NCBI RefSeq assembly: GCF_001981305.1
Contig: NZ_MSCW01000001.1
Location: 372,001-436,000, forward strand
DNA length: 64,000 nt
Direction of reading: 5' to 3'
DNA from: Marinobacter lutaoensis
Lineage (GTDB): Bacteria > Pseudomonadota > Gammaproteobacteria > Pseudomonadales > Oleiphilaceae
This document shows positions 18,792-28,952 of the stretch, in pieces. Made by a program: the position numbers and the translations under genes. The notes beneath the pieces were generated by a model. That model was not told where the DNA came from. It was given only the letters and a program-made list of their open reading frames with translations, and searched no databases. The stretch's first letter is position 1. Each line of letters begins with the position of its first letter.

Positions 18792-19082
18792 TCAGCGAGT
18801 GACTTCGGTGATATTCAGTCCCACCAGGTAACCATCGCCCTCGGCCTGGCAGCGAACCACTTCGCAGACCGCTTCCAGCGGTGGAAAGGGCTCGCCGGCG
18901 GACCTCAGTACGGTCACCAGCTCAGCACCGACCGCCACAGCCCGGTCCAGGTATACCTGCATGCCCGCGGCGCTGAGATCACGGCAGGTGCCGGTGAGTG
19001 TTTCGCCCTCGGTGGTGGTGATCTCGATGGGCGAATCCACCTGCATACGGTAGAAGTCGCGTTTTTCCGAATAGTCCCTCAT
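18792..19082 (-). CDS. PilZ-domain protein
   Basis: 96 aa, a single PilZ domain with nothing else. The cyclic-di-GMP binding signature is present: RDFYR (RxxxR) near residues 8-12 and DLSAAG (DxSxxG) near residue 35. It probably senses c-di-GMP and acts by protein contact. It is the last gene before the bidirectional terminator, with only 3 bases to the upstream SH3-domain gene, so the two are almost certainly co-transcribed. The target process is unknown. Confidence 0.9.
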   Translation of the reverse strand: MRDYSEKRDFYRMQVDSPIEITTTEGETLTGTCRDLSAAGMQVYLDRAVAVGAELVTVLRSAGEPFPPLEAVCEVVRCQAEGDGYLVGLNITEVTR

Positions 19083-19085
19083 GGC

Positions 19086-19754
19086 TCACGCCCAATTGTC
19101 GGTTTTCCGGGTGGGTTTCAGCAGCGGGATGACCAGCGCCAGCAGGACTCCGGCAAAGACCAGACCCGCGCCGAGTAGCATGAAATCATACTCCTTGCTG
19201 GCTTCCAGGCGCTCGTTTTCCGCTGTCAGCACTTCCAGGTCGTTCCTCAGTTTCTGGTTCTCCGAGGCCAGTTCCCGGTTCCGCTTGTCCAGGTTGATGG
19301 CGTCGGCGGCGATGCTCTTGATCCGTTGCAGCTCCTCCTGCAGCGATTCCGAACGGTCCGCCAGGGACGATTCTGAACTCTTCAGGGCGTTTCGTTCCTC
19401 GGTCACCTGGGACAGTTGTTCCTTGAGGCGGCTCAGTTCGGCACGGGCCTGTTCCAGTTCTCGGTTGGCGGCCTTGAGGCGGTCTTCCGCAATGGGGGTG
19501 TTGCTCAAGTACTGACTGGCGACCCAGCCCTCAGTCCCTTTCGGGGTCCGCACCCGGGTGTAGTTTTCGCCAACTTCCAGAACCTCCAGGGGGGTACCAC
19601 TGGGCAGGGCGTTTTCGATGATGCGATACTGGGTTCCGGCACCGGAGCGCACCGGCAGGTAAAGTTTGTCATCCACCCAGACTGTCCGGGCCTGGGCGCT
19701 GGCCAGGGAAGAGGCGACAAGTAGAAGGCATAGAATCAGGCGAAAAGGCGTCAC
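19086..19754 (-). CDS. SH3-domain envelope protein, YgiM/TIGR04211 type
   Basis: 222 aa. A signal peptide (residues 1-22, ending ASAQA) leads into a bacterial SH3 domain (about 24-85, with YLPVRSGAGTQYRII and GTEGWVASQYL). A long coiled coil (about 90-185) is rich in Leu/Glu/Arg/Lys, and a C-terminal transmembrane helix (FMLLGAGLVFAGVLLALVIPL) is followed by a basic tail. The architecture equals the YgiM/TIGR04211 family: periplasmic domain on a stalk anchored to the inner membrane. The function is not established; SH3 domains of this type often bind peptidoglycan. It lies directly upstream of the PilZ gene. Confidence 0.9.
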   Translation of the reverse strand: MTPFRLILCLLLVASSLASAQARTVWVDDKLYLPVRSGAGTQYRIIENALPSGTPLEVLEVGENYTRVRTPKGTEGWVASQYLSNTPIAEDRLKAANRELEQARAELSRLKEQLSQVTEERNALKSSESSLADRSESLQEELQRIKSIAADAINLDKRNRELASENQKLRNDLEVLTAENERLEASKEYDFMLLGAGLVFAGVLLALVIPLLKPTRKTDNWA

Positions 19755-19873
19755 GAAAGTCGTTCCCGATGATTGACGTTAACAGCTCACGATGGAATGA
19801 AAACGCAATTTTGTCATAGCTGGACCGGGGTTCAAGCCACGGCCCATTACAAAAAACTCATCCAGGGCGCCGC

Positions 19874-20173
19874 TTACGGCAGCACCGGCTTGAACGGTTT
19901 GACCGTGACCTTTTGGTACACGCCCGCCGCCACGTAGGGGTCGGCATCGGCCCAGGACTGGGCGGCGTCGAGGGAGTCGAACTCGGCAATCACCAAGCTG
20001 CCGGTGAAGCCGGCCTCGCCGGGTTCCGGGGTGTCGATGGCCGGGTGCGGGCCGGCGACCAGCAGACGTCCCTCGGCCTTGAGCACCTGCAGGCGTTCAA
20101 GGTGTGCCGGCCGGGCCTGCTGGCGCAGAGGCAGGCTGTTGTCGACGTCTTCACTGATGATGGCGTAATACAT
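19874..20173 (-). CDS. yciI: YciI family protein
   Basis: 99 aa cytoplasmic protein of the YciI/DGPF fold. The N-terminus [14 protein letters not shown] and the central [11 protein letters not shown] and AGPHPA segments carry the conserved His/Asp positions of the family. Its biochemical role is unsettled; some relatives act as dechlorinases or muconolactone-isomerase-like enzymes. Start ATG 20173 follows a strong GGAGGAG site, which decides against the in-frame ATG four codons earlier. It is divergent from the PHP-domain gene across about 120 bases. Confidence 0.88.
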   Translation of the reverse strand: MYYAIISEDVDNSLPLRQQARPAHLERLQVLKAEGRLLVAGPHPAIDTPEPGEAGFTGSLVIAEFDSLDAAQSWADADPYVAAGVYQKVTVKPFKPVLP

Positions 20174-20292
20174 GGACTCCTCCAAACTGGGTAACCAGGG
20201 CCCGATGTCCCCGGGGAATACAGGCGATGCCCTGGCTGGTAAACTGGCGGGCCGGACCCTGACACCGCACGCAACCAGGATATCGATTTCCA

Positions 20293-21159
20293 GTGACTAT
20301 ACCGCAAGCTACCCGTTCCTGCATTGATCTGCACTGCCACAGTACCGCATCCGACGGGGCACTGACCCCGGCCGCCCTGGTGGCCCGGGCAGCCGAGCGG
20401 GGTGTGACCCACCTGGCGCTGACCGACCACGATACGCTGGCGGGGCTGGCAGAGGCCCACCGGGCGGCGATGTCCGCCGGCATCACCTTGGTGCCGGGGA
20501 TCGAATTGTCCTGCCTATGGAAAGGCCGGACCATTCACGTTGTCGGTCTGGATTTCGATCCGGACGATCCGGGTTTCCGGGCACGGGTCGCCCGCCAAGT
20601 GGACAATCGCCGGGCGCGTGCGGCGATGATCGCTGAGCGGCTGGCACGTCTGGGAGTGAGCGACCTGTTGGACCGAGCCACCGAGGCGGCGAGGGGGGAG
20701 GTGCCGGGGCGCCCCCATTTCGCCCAGGCGTTGGTGGCGGCAGGTGTGGTGCGTGATGCCGCCCAGGCGTTCAAGCGTTATCTTGGAGCTGGCAAGCCGG
20801 GGGATGTCCGGGCCTGCTGGCCGGAGCTGCCGGAGGTGGTGTCCTGGATCGTCGATGCCGGTGGCATTGCCGTGCTGGCGCATCCCCGTAAATACCAACT
20901 CACCGCCACCAAGCTACGGGAGCTGACCGAGGCGTTTCGTCGAGCGGGCGGACAGGCCTTGGAAGTGTCGACCTCCGGGCAGTCCAGTGGCGATCTGGGT
21001 TTCCTGGCGGAATTGTGCCGGCGTCATGGCATGTGGGGGTCCCAGGGCAGTGACTTCCACTTTCCCGGGGCGGCGTGGTGTGAACTCGGGAAGATCATGA
21101 AAATGCCAGACGGCGTTGAGCCCGTCTGGCACCATTTCCGAGAGCCCGTCCGTTGCTGA
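20293..21159 (+). CDS. rnm: PHP-domain phosphoesterase, RNase AM/TrpH (YciV) family
   Basis: 288 aa metal-dependent phosphoesterase. Motifs HCHSTASDG (residues about 14-22), LTDHDT (about 44-49), GIELSC and the closing SDFH are the metal ligands of the PHP fold. E. coli YciV hydrolyses 3',5'-nucleotide bisphosphates and trims rRNA 5' ends, and the length matches. The start is GTG 20293, with AGGAT upstream. The neighbours yciI and a UPF0149 gene do not form an operon with it. Confidence 0.9.
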   Translation: MTIPQATRSCIDLHCHSTASDGALTPAALVARAAERGVTHLALTDHDTLAGLAEAHRAAMSAGITLVPGIELSCLWKGRTIHVVGLDFDPDDPGFRARVARQVDNRRARAAMIAERLARLGVSDLLDRATEAARGEVPGRPHFAQALVAAGVVRDAAQAFKRYLGAGKPGDVRACWPELPEVVSWIVDAGGIAVLAHPRKYQLTATKLRELTEAFRRAGGQALEVSTSGQSSGDLGFLAELCRRHGMWGSQGSDFHFPGAAWCELGKIMKMPDGVEPVWHHFREPVRC

Positions 21160-21166
21160 GCCCCGG

Positions 21167-21709
21167 TTACTCCGGGGCGTGATACAACAGGTACAGGTCG
21201 GTCAGTGAGTCCGGGATGGCTTCCGCCATCTGCCGGGACAGGGACTCGCTCTGGCGGACTTTCTGGAAATCCTCGTCCTCGAACAGTCCGGAGAGGGTCA
21301 TCATGGGGACCATCAGGTCCGCCGTTTCCTCCTCGCTGGCGGCTTCCAGCCACTGCTCTTCGTACTCCAGAAAAGTTTCCACGAAGCCCGCGCACCAGTT
21401 TTCCAGTGCGTTCATCGGGTCGTCGTCTTCCGGCTCCGGCAGTTCCAGCGACTGCCCCATGTCCAGGGCATGAGTGAGGTCGCGGGCCAGCTGACGAACG
21501 CAGCGCTCGAAGCTCTCGGGCACCCCGCCTTCCGGCAGGGTGTCGAGGCCGGTGGCGAGCTGGAAAATCTCGCCAGGGCTCAGCGTAACCGGACCAACCA
21601 CGCTGGCGCAGACCACCCCGTGCAGACCGAAGAAGTCCAGGGCATGATCACCCCAGGGCTCGGCGAACAGGATGTCTTCGAGCGCGGCAATGTCGGAATT
21701 CGATAGCAT
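21167..21709 (-). CDS. UPF0149 (YecA/YgfB) family protein
   Basis: 180 aa acidic, all-helical protein of the UPF0149 family, without the C-terminal SEC-C metal motif of the longer YecA proteins. Recognisable pieces are LHGVVCA near the N-terminus and WCAGFVETFLEYEEQW in the middle. Start ATG 21709 lies two bases after the rne stop codon, so it is probably translated from the rne transcript; an in-frame TTG at 21715 overlaps the rne end. No function is established for this short form. Confidence 0.85.
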   Translation of the reverse strand: MLSNSDIAALEDILFAEPWGDHALDFFGLHGVVCASVVGPVTLSPGEIFQLATGLDTLPEGGVPESFERCVRQLARDLTHALDMGQSLELPEPEDDDPMNALENWCAGFVETFLEYEEQWLEAASEEETADLMVPMMTLSGLFEDEDFQKVRQSESLSRQMAEAIPDSLTDLYLLYHAPE

Positions 21710-21711
21710 GG

Positions 21712-24700
21712 TCAATGGCTCCCGGCCTTCATGGCTTCCTCGGCCGCGCGTTGGCGCCGCCGGACCTCTCTCGGGTCATTATAGGCACGGCCCGGTGTGA
21801 CCGGCAGGTCCATTTCCGGCTTGCCGCTGTCGCCGATGAAAATCCGGGGACTATCGCCGTCTTTCGGCTCCGTTCCCGACTCCGATTCCGGGGCGGCCGG
21901 CTCGGGCTGCGGCTCGGCGGCCTCGCCGGTGTCCCCGGGTTCCGTTTCGGGGGCGCGTTCAGCCGCCACGGAGGCTTCGGCAGTCTCGGTCGGCTGTGCC
22001 GGATCGGCCGTGACCTGAGGCTCCGGTTGTGGCGCCGGTTCTGGTTTGGGCTCGGCTTCCTGACCCGTGACCAGCGGCTGGGGTTGCGGTGTTTCGGCAC
22101 CCCCTTCCGGCTGTTCGGGTTCGGAGCGGGTTTCCGGAGCCGCAGCTTCGCGACCGGCCTCAGGTGCATCCCCGCCGGCCTCAGGTGTCGGCTCACGACG
22201 GGCGTCAGTGTCGCTGGCCTCTTTGCCGGGTTCGGACTCCGCCGGTTCCGGTTTGCTCTCGGGTTTGGCTTTGGCGGCGCGATCGGACTTGGACCGGGCG
22301 GGCCGGCGGCTGGTTTTTTTCGGTTTTTCCGGGGCTGCCGGTTCCGGGGTATCGCCGGTCCCGGCCTCCTCCGTAGCCGTCGCAGGTTCCGGCTTGGCCG
22401 GGGCGTCGGCGTCAGCCGGTGTGGCCGGAACCGCGTCCGGTGCCGATGCCTGAGTCTCGGCCTGGACCGATTCAAGGTTGTCGGCTTTCCGGTCATCCGG
22501 GGCCGCCTTGTCGTCGCGCTTGGCCGGCTTTTCTTCCGCTTTGCGGGCGGCTTCCTGGGCCGTTTCCGGTTGCGTGTCCTTCAGGTGCTTCTCGCTCCGT
22601 TCCGCCTTGCGTTCGGCGGGGGTGGAAGCGGGCGCCTCTGCCGGAGAGCCATCCCGGTTGCGTTGCCGGCGTGGTTTGCGACGTTTGTCGTCGGTGCTCG
22701 CCTTGTCTTTCTCGGCGGAAGCGCCTTTTGGCGTTTCGCCCTTGCTGGTTTCGGTGGCCTTCGGGGCGGCAGGCTTCACCTCGCGCGGTGACGTTTCCTT
22801 CGACTCCCGGTTGTCTTTCTGGTCCCGCTGCTGGGCGCGGTTGCGTCCCTGATTCCGGCCCTTGTTGTCCCGGCGACCGTCGCTGCCCTTGTCGCCACCG
22901 TTGTCGGTGCGATTGGCGCTGTTGCGCGAATCGTCGGCGCGGCTGCGGCCCCGGCCCTGGGGGTCCTCGGTTCGGCCGCCCTGGCGGCGGTCGTTGCCGC
23001 TGCGGTTGCCGCCGTTGCGCGGTTCATCCCGGGCAACGCGGGTCTTGCGGCGGTCCTGGCGCCCCCGGTTGCGGCGGTCTTCCAGCGACGCCGCCTTGGA
23101 CTGCGGGCCGGCTTGGTCGCCGGACGCGTCATCGGCACCAAAGAAGCTGGCGATCTTACGACCGAGCCGGCGGAACAGCCCCTCTTCCTCGGCCGATGGG
23201 GCTTCTTCAGCGGGTTTGGCGGCCGGTGTCGGTGCCGGAGCGCGAGGCCGGATGGCCTTCACTGCGGCCTGTTCACGCACCGGTTTTTCGGCGTTTGGCA
23301 CCTCGTAGGCGTCGTCCTCGCGCACCGTGTATTCTTGGGCGACCTGGTGGCTGGAAATGTGCTCCGGAGCCGACTCGTCCTCACGAATCCGGATGACTTC
23401 AAAGTGCGGCGTTTCCATGTGGGGAACCGGCACCACCACGATGCTCACCTTCTGGCGGGCTTCGATATCGGCCAGCTGGCGACGCTTTTCGTTGAGCAGG
23501 AAGGTGGCCACGGAAACGGGGACGATGGCCCGAACCTCGCCGGTCTTCTCCTTGGAGGATTCCTCGTAGATCAGGCGCATGATGCTCAGCGCCAGGGATT
23601 CGATGCTGCGGATGGTGCCCTGGCCCTCGCAGCGCGGACAGACTTCGCTGCGGGTCTCGCCAAGGGACGGGCGCAGGCGCTGGCGCGACATCTCCAGCAG
23701 ACCGAAGCGGGAGATCTTGCCAACCTGGACCCGGGCGCGGTCCAGCTCCAGCGCCTCCCGGATCTTCTGTTCGACTTCCCGTTGGTGCTTGGCCGGTGTC
23801 ATGTCGATGAAGTCGATGACGATCAGGCCCCCCATGTCCCGCAGGCGCAGTTGCCGGGCGATTTCCTCGGCGGCTTCCAGGTTGGTCTGCAGGGCGGTTT
23901 CCTCGATGTCCTGGCCCTTGGTCGCGCGGGAGGAGTTGATGTCGATGGCGACCAGCGCCTCGGTCGGGTCGATCACGATGGAGCCGCCGGAGGGCAGCTT
24001 CACTTCGCGCTGGAAGGCGGTCTCAATCTGACCTTCGATCTGGTAACGGCTGAACAGCGGGATTTCATCCTTGTACAGCTTGATCTTGTTTTCGAACGTG
24101 GGCATGACGGCGCGGACGAAGCTGAGGACGTCCTCGTACACGCTCTCGGAGTCGATCAGTACCTCGCCGATGTCCTGGCGCAGGTAGTCCCGGACCGCGC
24201 GGATGATGACGTTGCTTTCCTGGTGGATCAGGAAGGGGGCCTTCCGCTCAGCGGCGGCCTGGGTGATGGCTTCCCAGAACTGGACCAGGTAGTCGAGGTC
24301 CCACTGCAGTTCTTCGGAGGTGCGGCCGATGCCGGCAGTCCGGACGATGATGCCCATGGACTTGGGCACCTGAACGTTGTTCATGGCTTCCTTGAGCTGG
24401 GCCCGGTCTTCGCCTTCAATCCGGCGGGAGATGCCACCGGCGCGGGGGTTGTTCGGCATCAGCACCAGGTAACGCCCTGCCAGGGAGATGAAGGTCGTCA
24501 GGGCCGCGCCCTTGTTGCCGCGCTCTTCCTTGTCCACCTGCACGATGACTTCCTGGCCTTCGGAGATCACATCCTTGATGTTGATCTTGCCCTCGATCTG
24601 GCCGGGGGATTTCTTGAAGTATTCCTTGGAGATTTCCTTCAGCGGGAGGAAACCGTGGCGTTCGGCGCCAAAATCGACGAAGGCCGCTTCGAGGCTGGGT

Positions 24701-24849
24701 TCAACCCGGGTGATGCGGCCTTTGTAGATGTTGGCTTTCTTCTGTTCGCGGGAGCTGGATTCGATGTCCAGGTCGAAAAGACGTTGTCCGTCTACCAGGG
24801 CGACGCGCAACTCTTCAGGGTGAGTTGCATTGATCAGCATGCGTTTCAT
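21712..24849 (-). CDS. rne: Ribonuclease E
   Basis: Main endoribonuclease of mRNA decay and rRNA/tRNA processing; 1045 aa from ATG 24849 ([21 protein letters not shown]). The catalytic half has an S1 domain (about 35-120), the DNase I-like active-site aspartates in [13 protein letters not shown] and VIDFIDM, and the Zn-link CPRCEGQGT near residue 400. The C-terminal half, from about residue 515, is a low-complexity scaffold: an Arg-rich RNA-binding stretch, then Pro/Ala/Glu/Lys-rich acidic repeats, ending in a short tail of degradosome type. An upstream in-frame extension to 24939 is not conserved-like. It is divergent from rluC, as in E. coli and Pseudomonas. Autoregulation through the long leader is a family trait. 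Confidence 0.97.
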   Translation of the reverse strand: MKRMLINATHPEELRVALVDGQRLFDLDIESSSREQKKANIYKGRITRVEPSLEAAFVDFGAERHGFLPLKEISKEYFKKSPGQIEGKINIKDVISEGQEVIVQVDKEERGNKGAALTTFISLAGRYLVLMPNNPRAGGISRRIEGEDRAQLKEAMNNVQVPKSMGIIVRTAGIGRTSEELQWDLDYLVQFWEAITQAAAERKAPFLIHQESNVIIRAVRDYLRQDIGEVLIDSESVYEDVLSFVRAVMPTFENKIKLYKDEIPLFSRYQIEGQIETAFQREVKLPSGGSIVIDPTEALVAIDINSSRATKGQDIEETALQTNLEAAEEIARQLRLRDMGGLIVIDFIDMTPAKHQREVEQKIREALELDRARVQVGKISRFGLLEMSRQRLRPSLGETRSEVCPRCEGQGTIRSIESLALSIMRLIYEESSKEKTGEVRAIVPVSVATFLLNEKRRQLADIEARQKVSIVVVPVPHMETPHFEVIRIREDESAPEHISSHQVAQEYTVREDDAYEVPNAEKPVREQAAVKAIRPRAPAPTPAAKPAEEAPSAEEEGLFRRLGRKIASFFGADDASGDQAGPQSKAASLEDRRNRGRQDRRKTRVARDEPRNGGNRSGNDRRQGGRTEDPQGRGRSRADDSRNSANRTDNGGDKGSDGRRDNKGRNQGRNRAQQRDQKDNRESKETSPREVKPAAPKATETSKGETPKGASAEKDKASTDDKRRKPRRQRNRDGSPAEAPASTPAERKAERSEKHLKDTQPETAQEAARKAEEKPAKRDDKAAPDDRKADNLESVQAETQASAPDAVPATPADADAPAKPEPATATEEAGTGDTPEPAAPEKPKKTSRRPARSKSDRAAKAKPESKPEPAESEPGKEASDTDARREPTPEAGGDAPEAGREAAAPETRSEPEQPEGGAETPQPQPLVTGQEAEPKPEPAPQPEPQVTADPAQPTETAEASVAAERAPETEPGDTGEAAEPQPEPAAPESESGTEPKDGDSPRIFIGDSGKPEMDLPVTPGRAYNDPREVRRRQRAAEEAMKAGSH

Positions 24850-25457
24850 GGAAAGAAAAGGTTCCTGTCGTTGGGTTTTGACAGAAAACCGGGAGGGGTT
24901 CGCATCTGCGAAGCTGGATGTGCGTGCCGCGGGCTGCATTACAGCAGTGTCAGCCGGCGGCCAGACCCAATCAGACCCTTATGGGGTGCGATTCTGCTGG
25001 TTCAGTACCACCGCTGACGGCCCGTCTGCCGGTAGGCAGGGGGAGGACGTGTAAGGTGAGTGTCTGTTGGCGCATGTTATCCGTTTTCAGGTTCACACAG
25101 GTGCCTGGGTCTCACGTCGTATTGTAAGCTGGACGGCCCGGCCCTGCGTGGCAACGATTCTTCGCGATGTCGCCCGTCGGTTTTCCGTACGGTTTCGTCA
25201 ATTCTCCCGGGGCTTCGGCGGCCGATCGTGGCCTGCGTGGAAGCACGGTTCCGGAAGCGTTTCTTCGGCCGTTCCCCGCTTCTCGGGGCAGCGGCGTTCA
25301 AACTCTCACAGTGTCTCGGTATACTTCTGCCGCTCCGGCTTCTGGCTGGAGATAAGTCAGGCCGTAGACAAACGGCAGAGCACGCCGGAATATAGCAGCA
25401 ATGCGGCTGCCGTTCAATCCTGTAACACGAACACGGCGAAGCCGGTCAAGGAGTTTC
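24850..25457. other. 608-bp rne/rluC intergenic region
   Basis: The only gap over 300 bases in the window. It must hold the divergent promoters of rne and rluC and the long 5' leader expected for rne. Frames that run through it look like non-coding chance frames (Arg/Ser/Pro-rich, no family motif). I find one good promoter on the rluC side (25297-25325), and on the rne side only an isolated TACAAT-like hexamer (minus strand, near 25133) without a good -35. Confidence 0.6.
25297..25325 (+). promoter_or_regulatory. Sigma70 promoter upstream of rluC
   Basis: TTCAAA (25297-25302), a 17-base spacer and TATACT (25320-25325), 133 bases upstream of the rluC start codon. Spacing is ideal and both hexamers are close to consensus. 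Confidence 0.6.
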
Positions 25458-26522
25458 ATGTCTCGCAAGCCCGCCAGCAAACGTCAGCGAAACGCATCCG
25501 CAGCGCCGTCATCGCCCTCCAGGCGTGCCGAAGGTCCGGTGGCCGCCACGACGGGTTCCGGGGGCGCCCGCCCGTCGGTTCAGTGGGTGATGGTGACCGA
25601 GGATCAGGCCGACCAGCGGCTGGACAATTTCTTGATGGCGCGGCTTCGGGGCGTGCCCCGGAGCACCGTTTACCGTATCGTGCGCAAGGGTGAGGTCCGG
25701 GTAAATCGGGGGCGGGCCCGGCCCGATACCCGGCTGCGGGCCGGGGATGAAGTCCGGATTCCGCCCGTGGTCCAGAAGGAGCGGCCCCCCTCGGTCAAGC
25801 CCGGCACCCGGGTGCAGGCGGTTATGGAGCAGGCCGTGGTGTACGAGGACGAGGCGTTGTTGGTGGTCAACAAGCCTGCCGGCATTGCCGTGCACGGTGG
25901 CAGCGGTCTCAGTTTCGGCCTGATCGAGGTGCTGCGGGCGGCTCGGCCTGAAGGTCGTTTTCTGGAGCTGGTGCATCGTCTCGATCGTGACACCTCGGGG
26001 CTGGTCATGGTGGCCAAGAAACGCTCGGCCCTGCGTTTCCTGCAGGAGGAGCTACGGCAGAAGCGGATCCGCAAGCGCTATCATGCGCTGGTCGCCGGTG
26101 ACTGGTCGGCGTCGGTCACGGAGGTGACGCAACCGTTGTTGCGTTACGAGATGCCGAACGGTGAGCGGCGGGTGCGGGTGGATGTTGGAGGCAAGCCGTC
26201 CGTGACCCGCTATCGTTGCCTGGAGCGGTTTAGCGGCTACTCCTTGGTCGAGGCGTCGCCGGTGACCGGGCGTACCCATCAGATACGGGTTCACAGCGCC
26301 TGGGCCGGGCACCCCATTGCCGGTGACGACAAATACATGGATGCGGCCAGCCTGAAAGCCTTTCGGGCGCAGGGGGGCGGTCGGTTGATGCTGCATGCCC
26401 GGGGGTTGGAATTCCGGATGCCTGGTACGGAGCAGATGATGGCGCTGGAGGCGCCCTACGATGAATCATTCGAGCAGATGCTGCAGGCGCTGCGGTCGCA
26501 AGGGCAGAGGGAGGGAGCATGA
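25458..26522 (+). CDS. rluC: 23S rRNA pseudouridine synthase RluC
   Basis: RluA-family enzyme that in E. coli converts U955, U2504 and U2580 of 23S rRNA to pseudouridine; 354 aa. A basic N-terminal tail is followed by an S4 RNA-binding domain (about 48-105, with LDNFLMARLRGVPRSTVYRIVRKG). The catalytic domain has the HRLDRDTSG active-site Asp motif. ATG 25458 follows AAGGAG. Divergence from rne is the conserved arrangement that identifies RluC among RluA-type paralogues. Its stop overlaps the start of the HAD gene (ATGA). Confidence 0.95.
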   Translation: MSRKPASKRQRNASAAPSSPSRRAEGPVAATTGSGGARPSVQWVMVTEDQADQRLDNFLMARLRGVPRSTVYRIVRKGEVRVNRGRARPDTRLRAGDEVRIPPVVQKERPPSVKPGTRVQAVMEQAVVYEDEALLVVNKPAGIAVHGGSGLSFGLIEVLRAARPEGRFLELVHRLDRDTSGLVMVAKKRSALRFLQEELRQKRIRKRYHALVAGDWSASVTEVTQPLLRYEMPNGERRVRVDVGGKPSVTRYRCLERFSGYSLVEASPVTGRTHQIRVHSAWAGHPIAGDDKYMDAASLKAFRAQGGGRLMLHARGLEFRMPGTEQMMALEAPYDESFEQMLQALRSQGQREGA

Positions 26523-27166
26523 ACGTCAAAGTGGTCATTTTCGATTGGGACGGAACCCTCGTCGACTCGGTGGAGCATATCGCCGACAGCCTTCATCAGG
26601 CCGCGACCGAGCTGGGCTATCCGGCGCTTGAGCGGGAGGCCTACCGGGACATCATCGGGCTGGGCATGGTGGAGGCGCTGGAAACCCTGTATCCCGGCCT
26701 TTCCCAGGAGGAAATGCTGGCAATCCGCGAGAACTATGCCCGCTATTTCTTCAGTAAGGTGACCACGCCGCACAATGTTTTTGACGGCATGGCGGAGCTG
26801 CTGTCGGATCTGCGGCGCGTGGGCCGGGGCTGCTCGGTGGCGACCGGTAAGAGTCGCAGGGGGCTGGAGCGCGCCCTGCTGACCAGCGGCCTGGGGCCGC
26901 ATTTCGACATTACCCGTTGTGCCGATGAGACGCGCTCCAAGCCAGATCCTGCCATGCTCCAGGAAATTCTGGCGTTTTATCGGATCGAGCCGACGGAGGC
27001 GGTGATGATCGGCGATACCCGTTACGATCTGGAGATGGCTCGCCGCATCGGCATGCCGGCGATCGGGGTGGAATGGGGCGTGCATCGGCGGGATGTGTTG
27101 TCAGAATATGATCCTCATGCCATCGTGGATTCGGTGGCGGAGTTGCGCCGGGTGCTCGGGTTGTGA
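26519..27166 (+). CDS. HAD-superfamily phosphatase, phosphoglycolate-phosphatase-like
   Basis: 215 aa HAD hydrolase. Motif I is FDWDGTLVDS (nucleophile Asp at about 9), motif II the Thr of VATGKS, motif III the Lys of RSKPDP, and motif IV GDTRYDLEMA. The helical cap in between is the small type seen in Gph/PGP-like enzymes. The substrate is not certain; the position after rluC is shared with Pseudomonas HAD proteins annotated as phosphoglycolate phosphatase-like. ATG 26519 overlaps the rluC stop, so translation is probably coupled. Confidence 0.9.
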   Translation: MNVKVVIFDWDGTLVDSVEHIADSLHQAATELGYPALEREAYRDIIGLGMVEALETLYPGLSQEEMLAIRENYARYFFSKVTTPHNVFDGMAELLSDLRRVGRGCSVATGKSRRGLERALLTSGLGPHFDITRCADETRSKPDPAMLQEILAFYRIEPTEAVMIGDTRYDLEMARRIGMPAIGVEWGVHRRDVLSEYDPHAIVDSVAELRRVLGL

Positions 27167-27204
27167 GTGCGTGGCCGAATGGATACGACTGAGGGAGTGT
27201 GCGG

Positions 27205-28245
27205 ATGAGTGAGTGGGATTCGGGCAAGACGCCGGGATGGGGTGACGAGCCGGCTGGAGCGGGCGGTCGAGTCTCGGGTGCGTCGCGGCGCAAGCCGGCG
27301 TTGCCGCCGGAAACGGACCGGGATTGGCGTCTGATCGAGAAGCTGGTGATGTCGCTTCAGGCCGAGCAGCGGCGGAGTCGGCGTTGGGGGATTTTTTTCA
27401 AGCTCCTGACCTTTGTCTACCTGTTCGCTCTGCTGTTCATCATCCGCTTTCCGATGGGGGACGGGCTGGAGTCGGTGACCGGGGAGCATACCGCACTGGT
27501 GGATGTTACCGGGCCGGTCGGAGCCGACGAGCTGGCCAGTGCGGACAATCTGGTGGCGGCGATCCGGGCGGCGTTCGAGGACAGCGAATCCAAGGCGGTG
27601 ATCCTGCGCATCAACAGTCCGGTGGGGAGTCCGGTCCAGGCCGGGTATGTCTATGACGAGATCCTGCGCCTGCGCGAGGAGCACCCCGACAAAAAAGTCT
27701 ATGCGGTGATCTCGGACATCGGCGCCTCCGGAGCCTACTACATCGCCGCGGCGGCTGATCAGATATACGCCAACCGTGCCAGTCTGGTCGGCTCGATCGG
27801 GGTGATCGCCGGCGGGTTTGGTTTTGCTGACCTGATGGATAAGGTGGGGGTTGAACGCCGGCTCTATACCGCCGGCGAGAACAAGGCGTTCCTGGATCCG
27901 TTCTCGCCAGAGAAGCCCGATCAGGTGGCGTTCTGGCAGTCGGTACTGGAGAACACTCACCAGCAGTTCATTGCGGCGGTCAAGCGCGGCCGGGGTGACC
28001 GCCTGGCGGAGGACGAGCGGCTGTTCAGCGGCCTGGTCTGGAGTGGCGAGCAGGCGCTGGAGCTGGGGCTGATCGATGGCCTGGGCAGCGCCTCCTACGT
28101 TGCCAGGGATGTGGTGGGCGCCGAGAAGCTGGTCGACTACAGTCACCGGAAGTCGCCGTTGCAGGATCTCGTGGACCAGCTTGGCGTGGCGTTTGGTGAG
28201 GGGGCGGTTTCCCGGCTCCTGGAGGCGCGCCTGGCTCTGCACTGA
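27205..28245 (+). CDS. sppA: S49-family signal peptide peptidase, SppA short type
   Basis: Inner-membrane serine protease that degrades cleaved signal peptides. 346 aa, the half-size form with one protease domain. A cytoplasmic Arg-rich N-terminus (about 1-60) leads to one membrane helix (IFFKLLTFVYLFALLFIIRF). The catalytic Ser is in the SDIGASGAYYIA block and the general-base Lys is likely in GENKAFLDPF, giving the Ser/Lys dyad. ATG 27205 is preferred to GTG 27199 six bases earlier; both share GAGGGAG. It is the last gene of the rluC-HAD-sppA unit and convergent with yceF. Confidence 0.93.
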   Translation: MSEWDSGKTPGWGDEPAGAGGRVSGASRRKPALPPETDRDWRLIEKLVMSLQAEQRRSRRWGIFFKLLTFVYLFALLFIIRFPMGDGLESVTGEHTALVDVTGPVGADELASADNLVAAIRAAFEDSESKAVILRINSPVGSPVQAGYVYDEILRLREEHPDKKVYAVISDIGASGAYYIAAAADQIYANRASLVGSIGVIAGGFGFADLMDKVGVERRLYTAGENKAFLDPFSPEKPDQVAFWQSVLENTHQQFIAAVKRGRGDRLAEDERLFSGLVWSGEQALELGLIDGLGSASYVARDVVGAEKLVDYSHRKSPLQDLVDQLGVAFGEGAVSRLLEARLALH

Positions 28246-28252
28246 GGTGGGT

Positions 28253-28849
28253 CTAGTCCGCCGCCAGTAGGGGGTTGCAGCCCCAGTGCCTCAGCATCCG
28301 GTTCAACGCGATCAGGGGCAGGCCGACGAGGCTGTTCGGGTCGTGCCCTTCCAGTCGCTCGAACAGGGTGATGCCCAGCCCTTCCATTTTGAAGCTGCCG
28401 GCGCAGTCGTAGGGTTGCTCCCGCCGGAGGTAGCTGTCGATCTCCGTTGGGTCCAGGGGGCGAAAATGCACCTTGAACGGCTCGCAGCAGATCTGGCGGT
28501 TGCCGGTGGTGGCATCCAGCAGGCATAGCCCGGTATGGAAAACCACATTGTGGCCGCTGCTTTCCTGTAACTGGCGGGCGGCCTGCTCGTGGGTTCCGGG
28601 CTTGTGCAGCAGGGTGCCGTCGGGCAGGCTGGCGACCTGATCTGAGCCGATGATCCAGTGGTCCCGGAACTGCTCTCGCAATGCCAGCGCCTTGGCTTCT
28701 GCCAGTCGCGTGGCCAGCTGGTTACCTGACTCGCCTGGCCGCGGGGATTCGTCGATATCCGGGCTCGCGGTGGTGAAGGGCAGTCCCAGGCGCTCAAGAA
28801 GCGCCCTGCGGTATGGAGAAGAGGAGGCCAGTAGCAGGCGTGGAGTCAT
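28253..28849 (-). CDS. yceF: Maf-like nucleotide pyrophosphatase (YceF type)
   Basis: 198 aa house-cleaning pyrophosphatase. E. coli YceF prefers 7-methyl-GTP and cuts it to the monophosphate. The N-terminal SSSPYRRALLERLGL, the ESPRPGE block, IGSDQVA, and the C-terminal AGSFKMEGLG are Maf-family motifs. ATG 28849 (MTPRLLLASSS) is chosen because it places the first motif at the usual residue 8-10. It is divergent from yceD, as in E. coli. The 3' end is 8 bases from the sppA stop. Confidence 0.94.
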   Translation of the reverse strand: MTPRLLLASSSPYRRALLERLGLPFTTASPDIDESPRPGESGNQLATRLAEAKALALREQFRDHWIIGSDQVASLPDGTLLHKPGTHEQAARQLQESSGHNVVFHTGLCLLDATTGNRQICCEPFKVHFRPLDPTEIDSYLRREQPYDCAGSFKMEGLGITLFERLEGHDPNSLVGLPLIALNRMLRHWGCNPLLAAD

Positions 28850-28952
28850 GTGCCGGGTCCTATGCATGGTTGAATTCCCGTATCCTATCGCGTCCGGAAA
28901 AGCGAACGAAGTCTTTGACAGCAGCCGGCTACGTCCCTAAAATTGCGCGCCT

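Noticed and set aside
23113..25017. 634-codon plus-strand frame opposite rne
   Set aside because: Antisense shadow of the RNase E catalytic half; no domain similarity.
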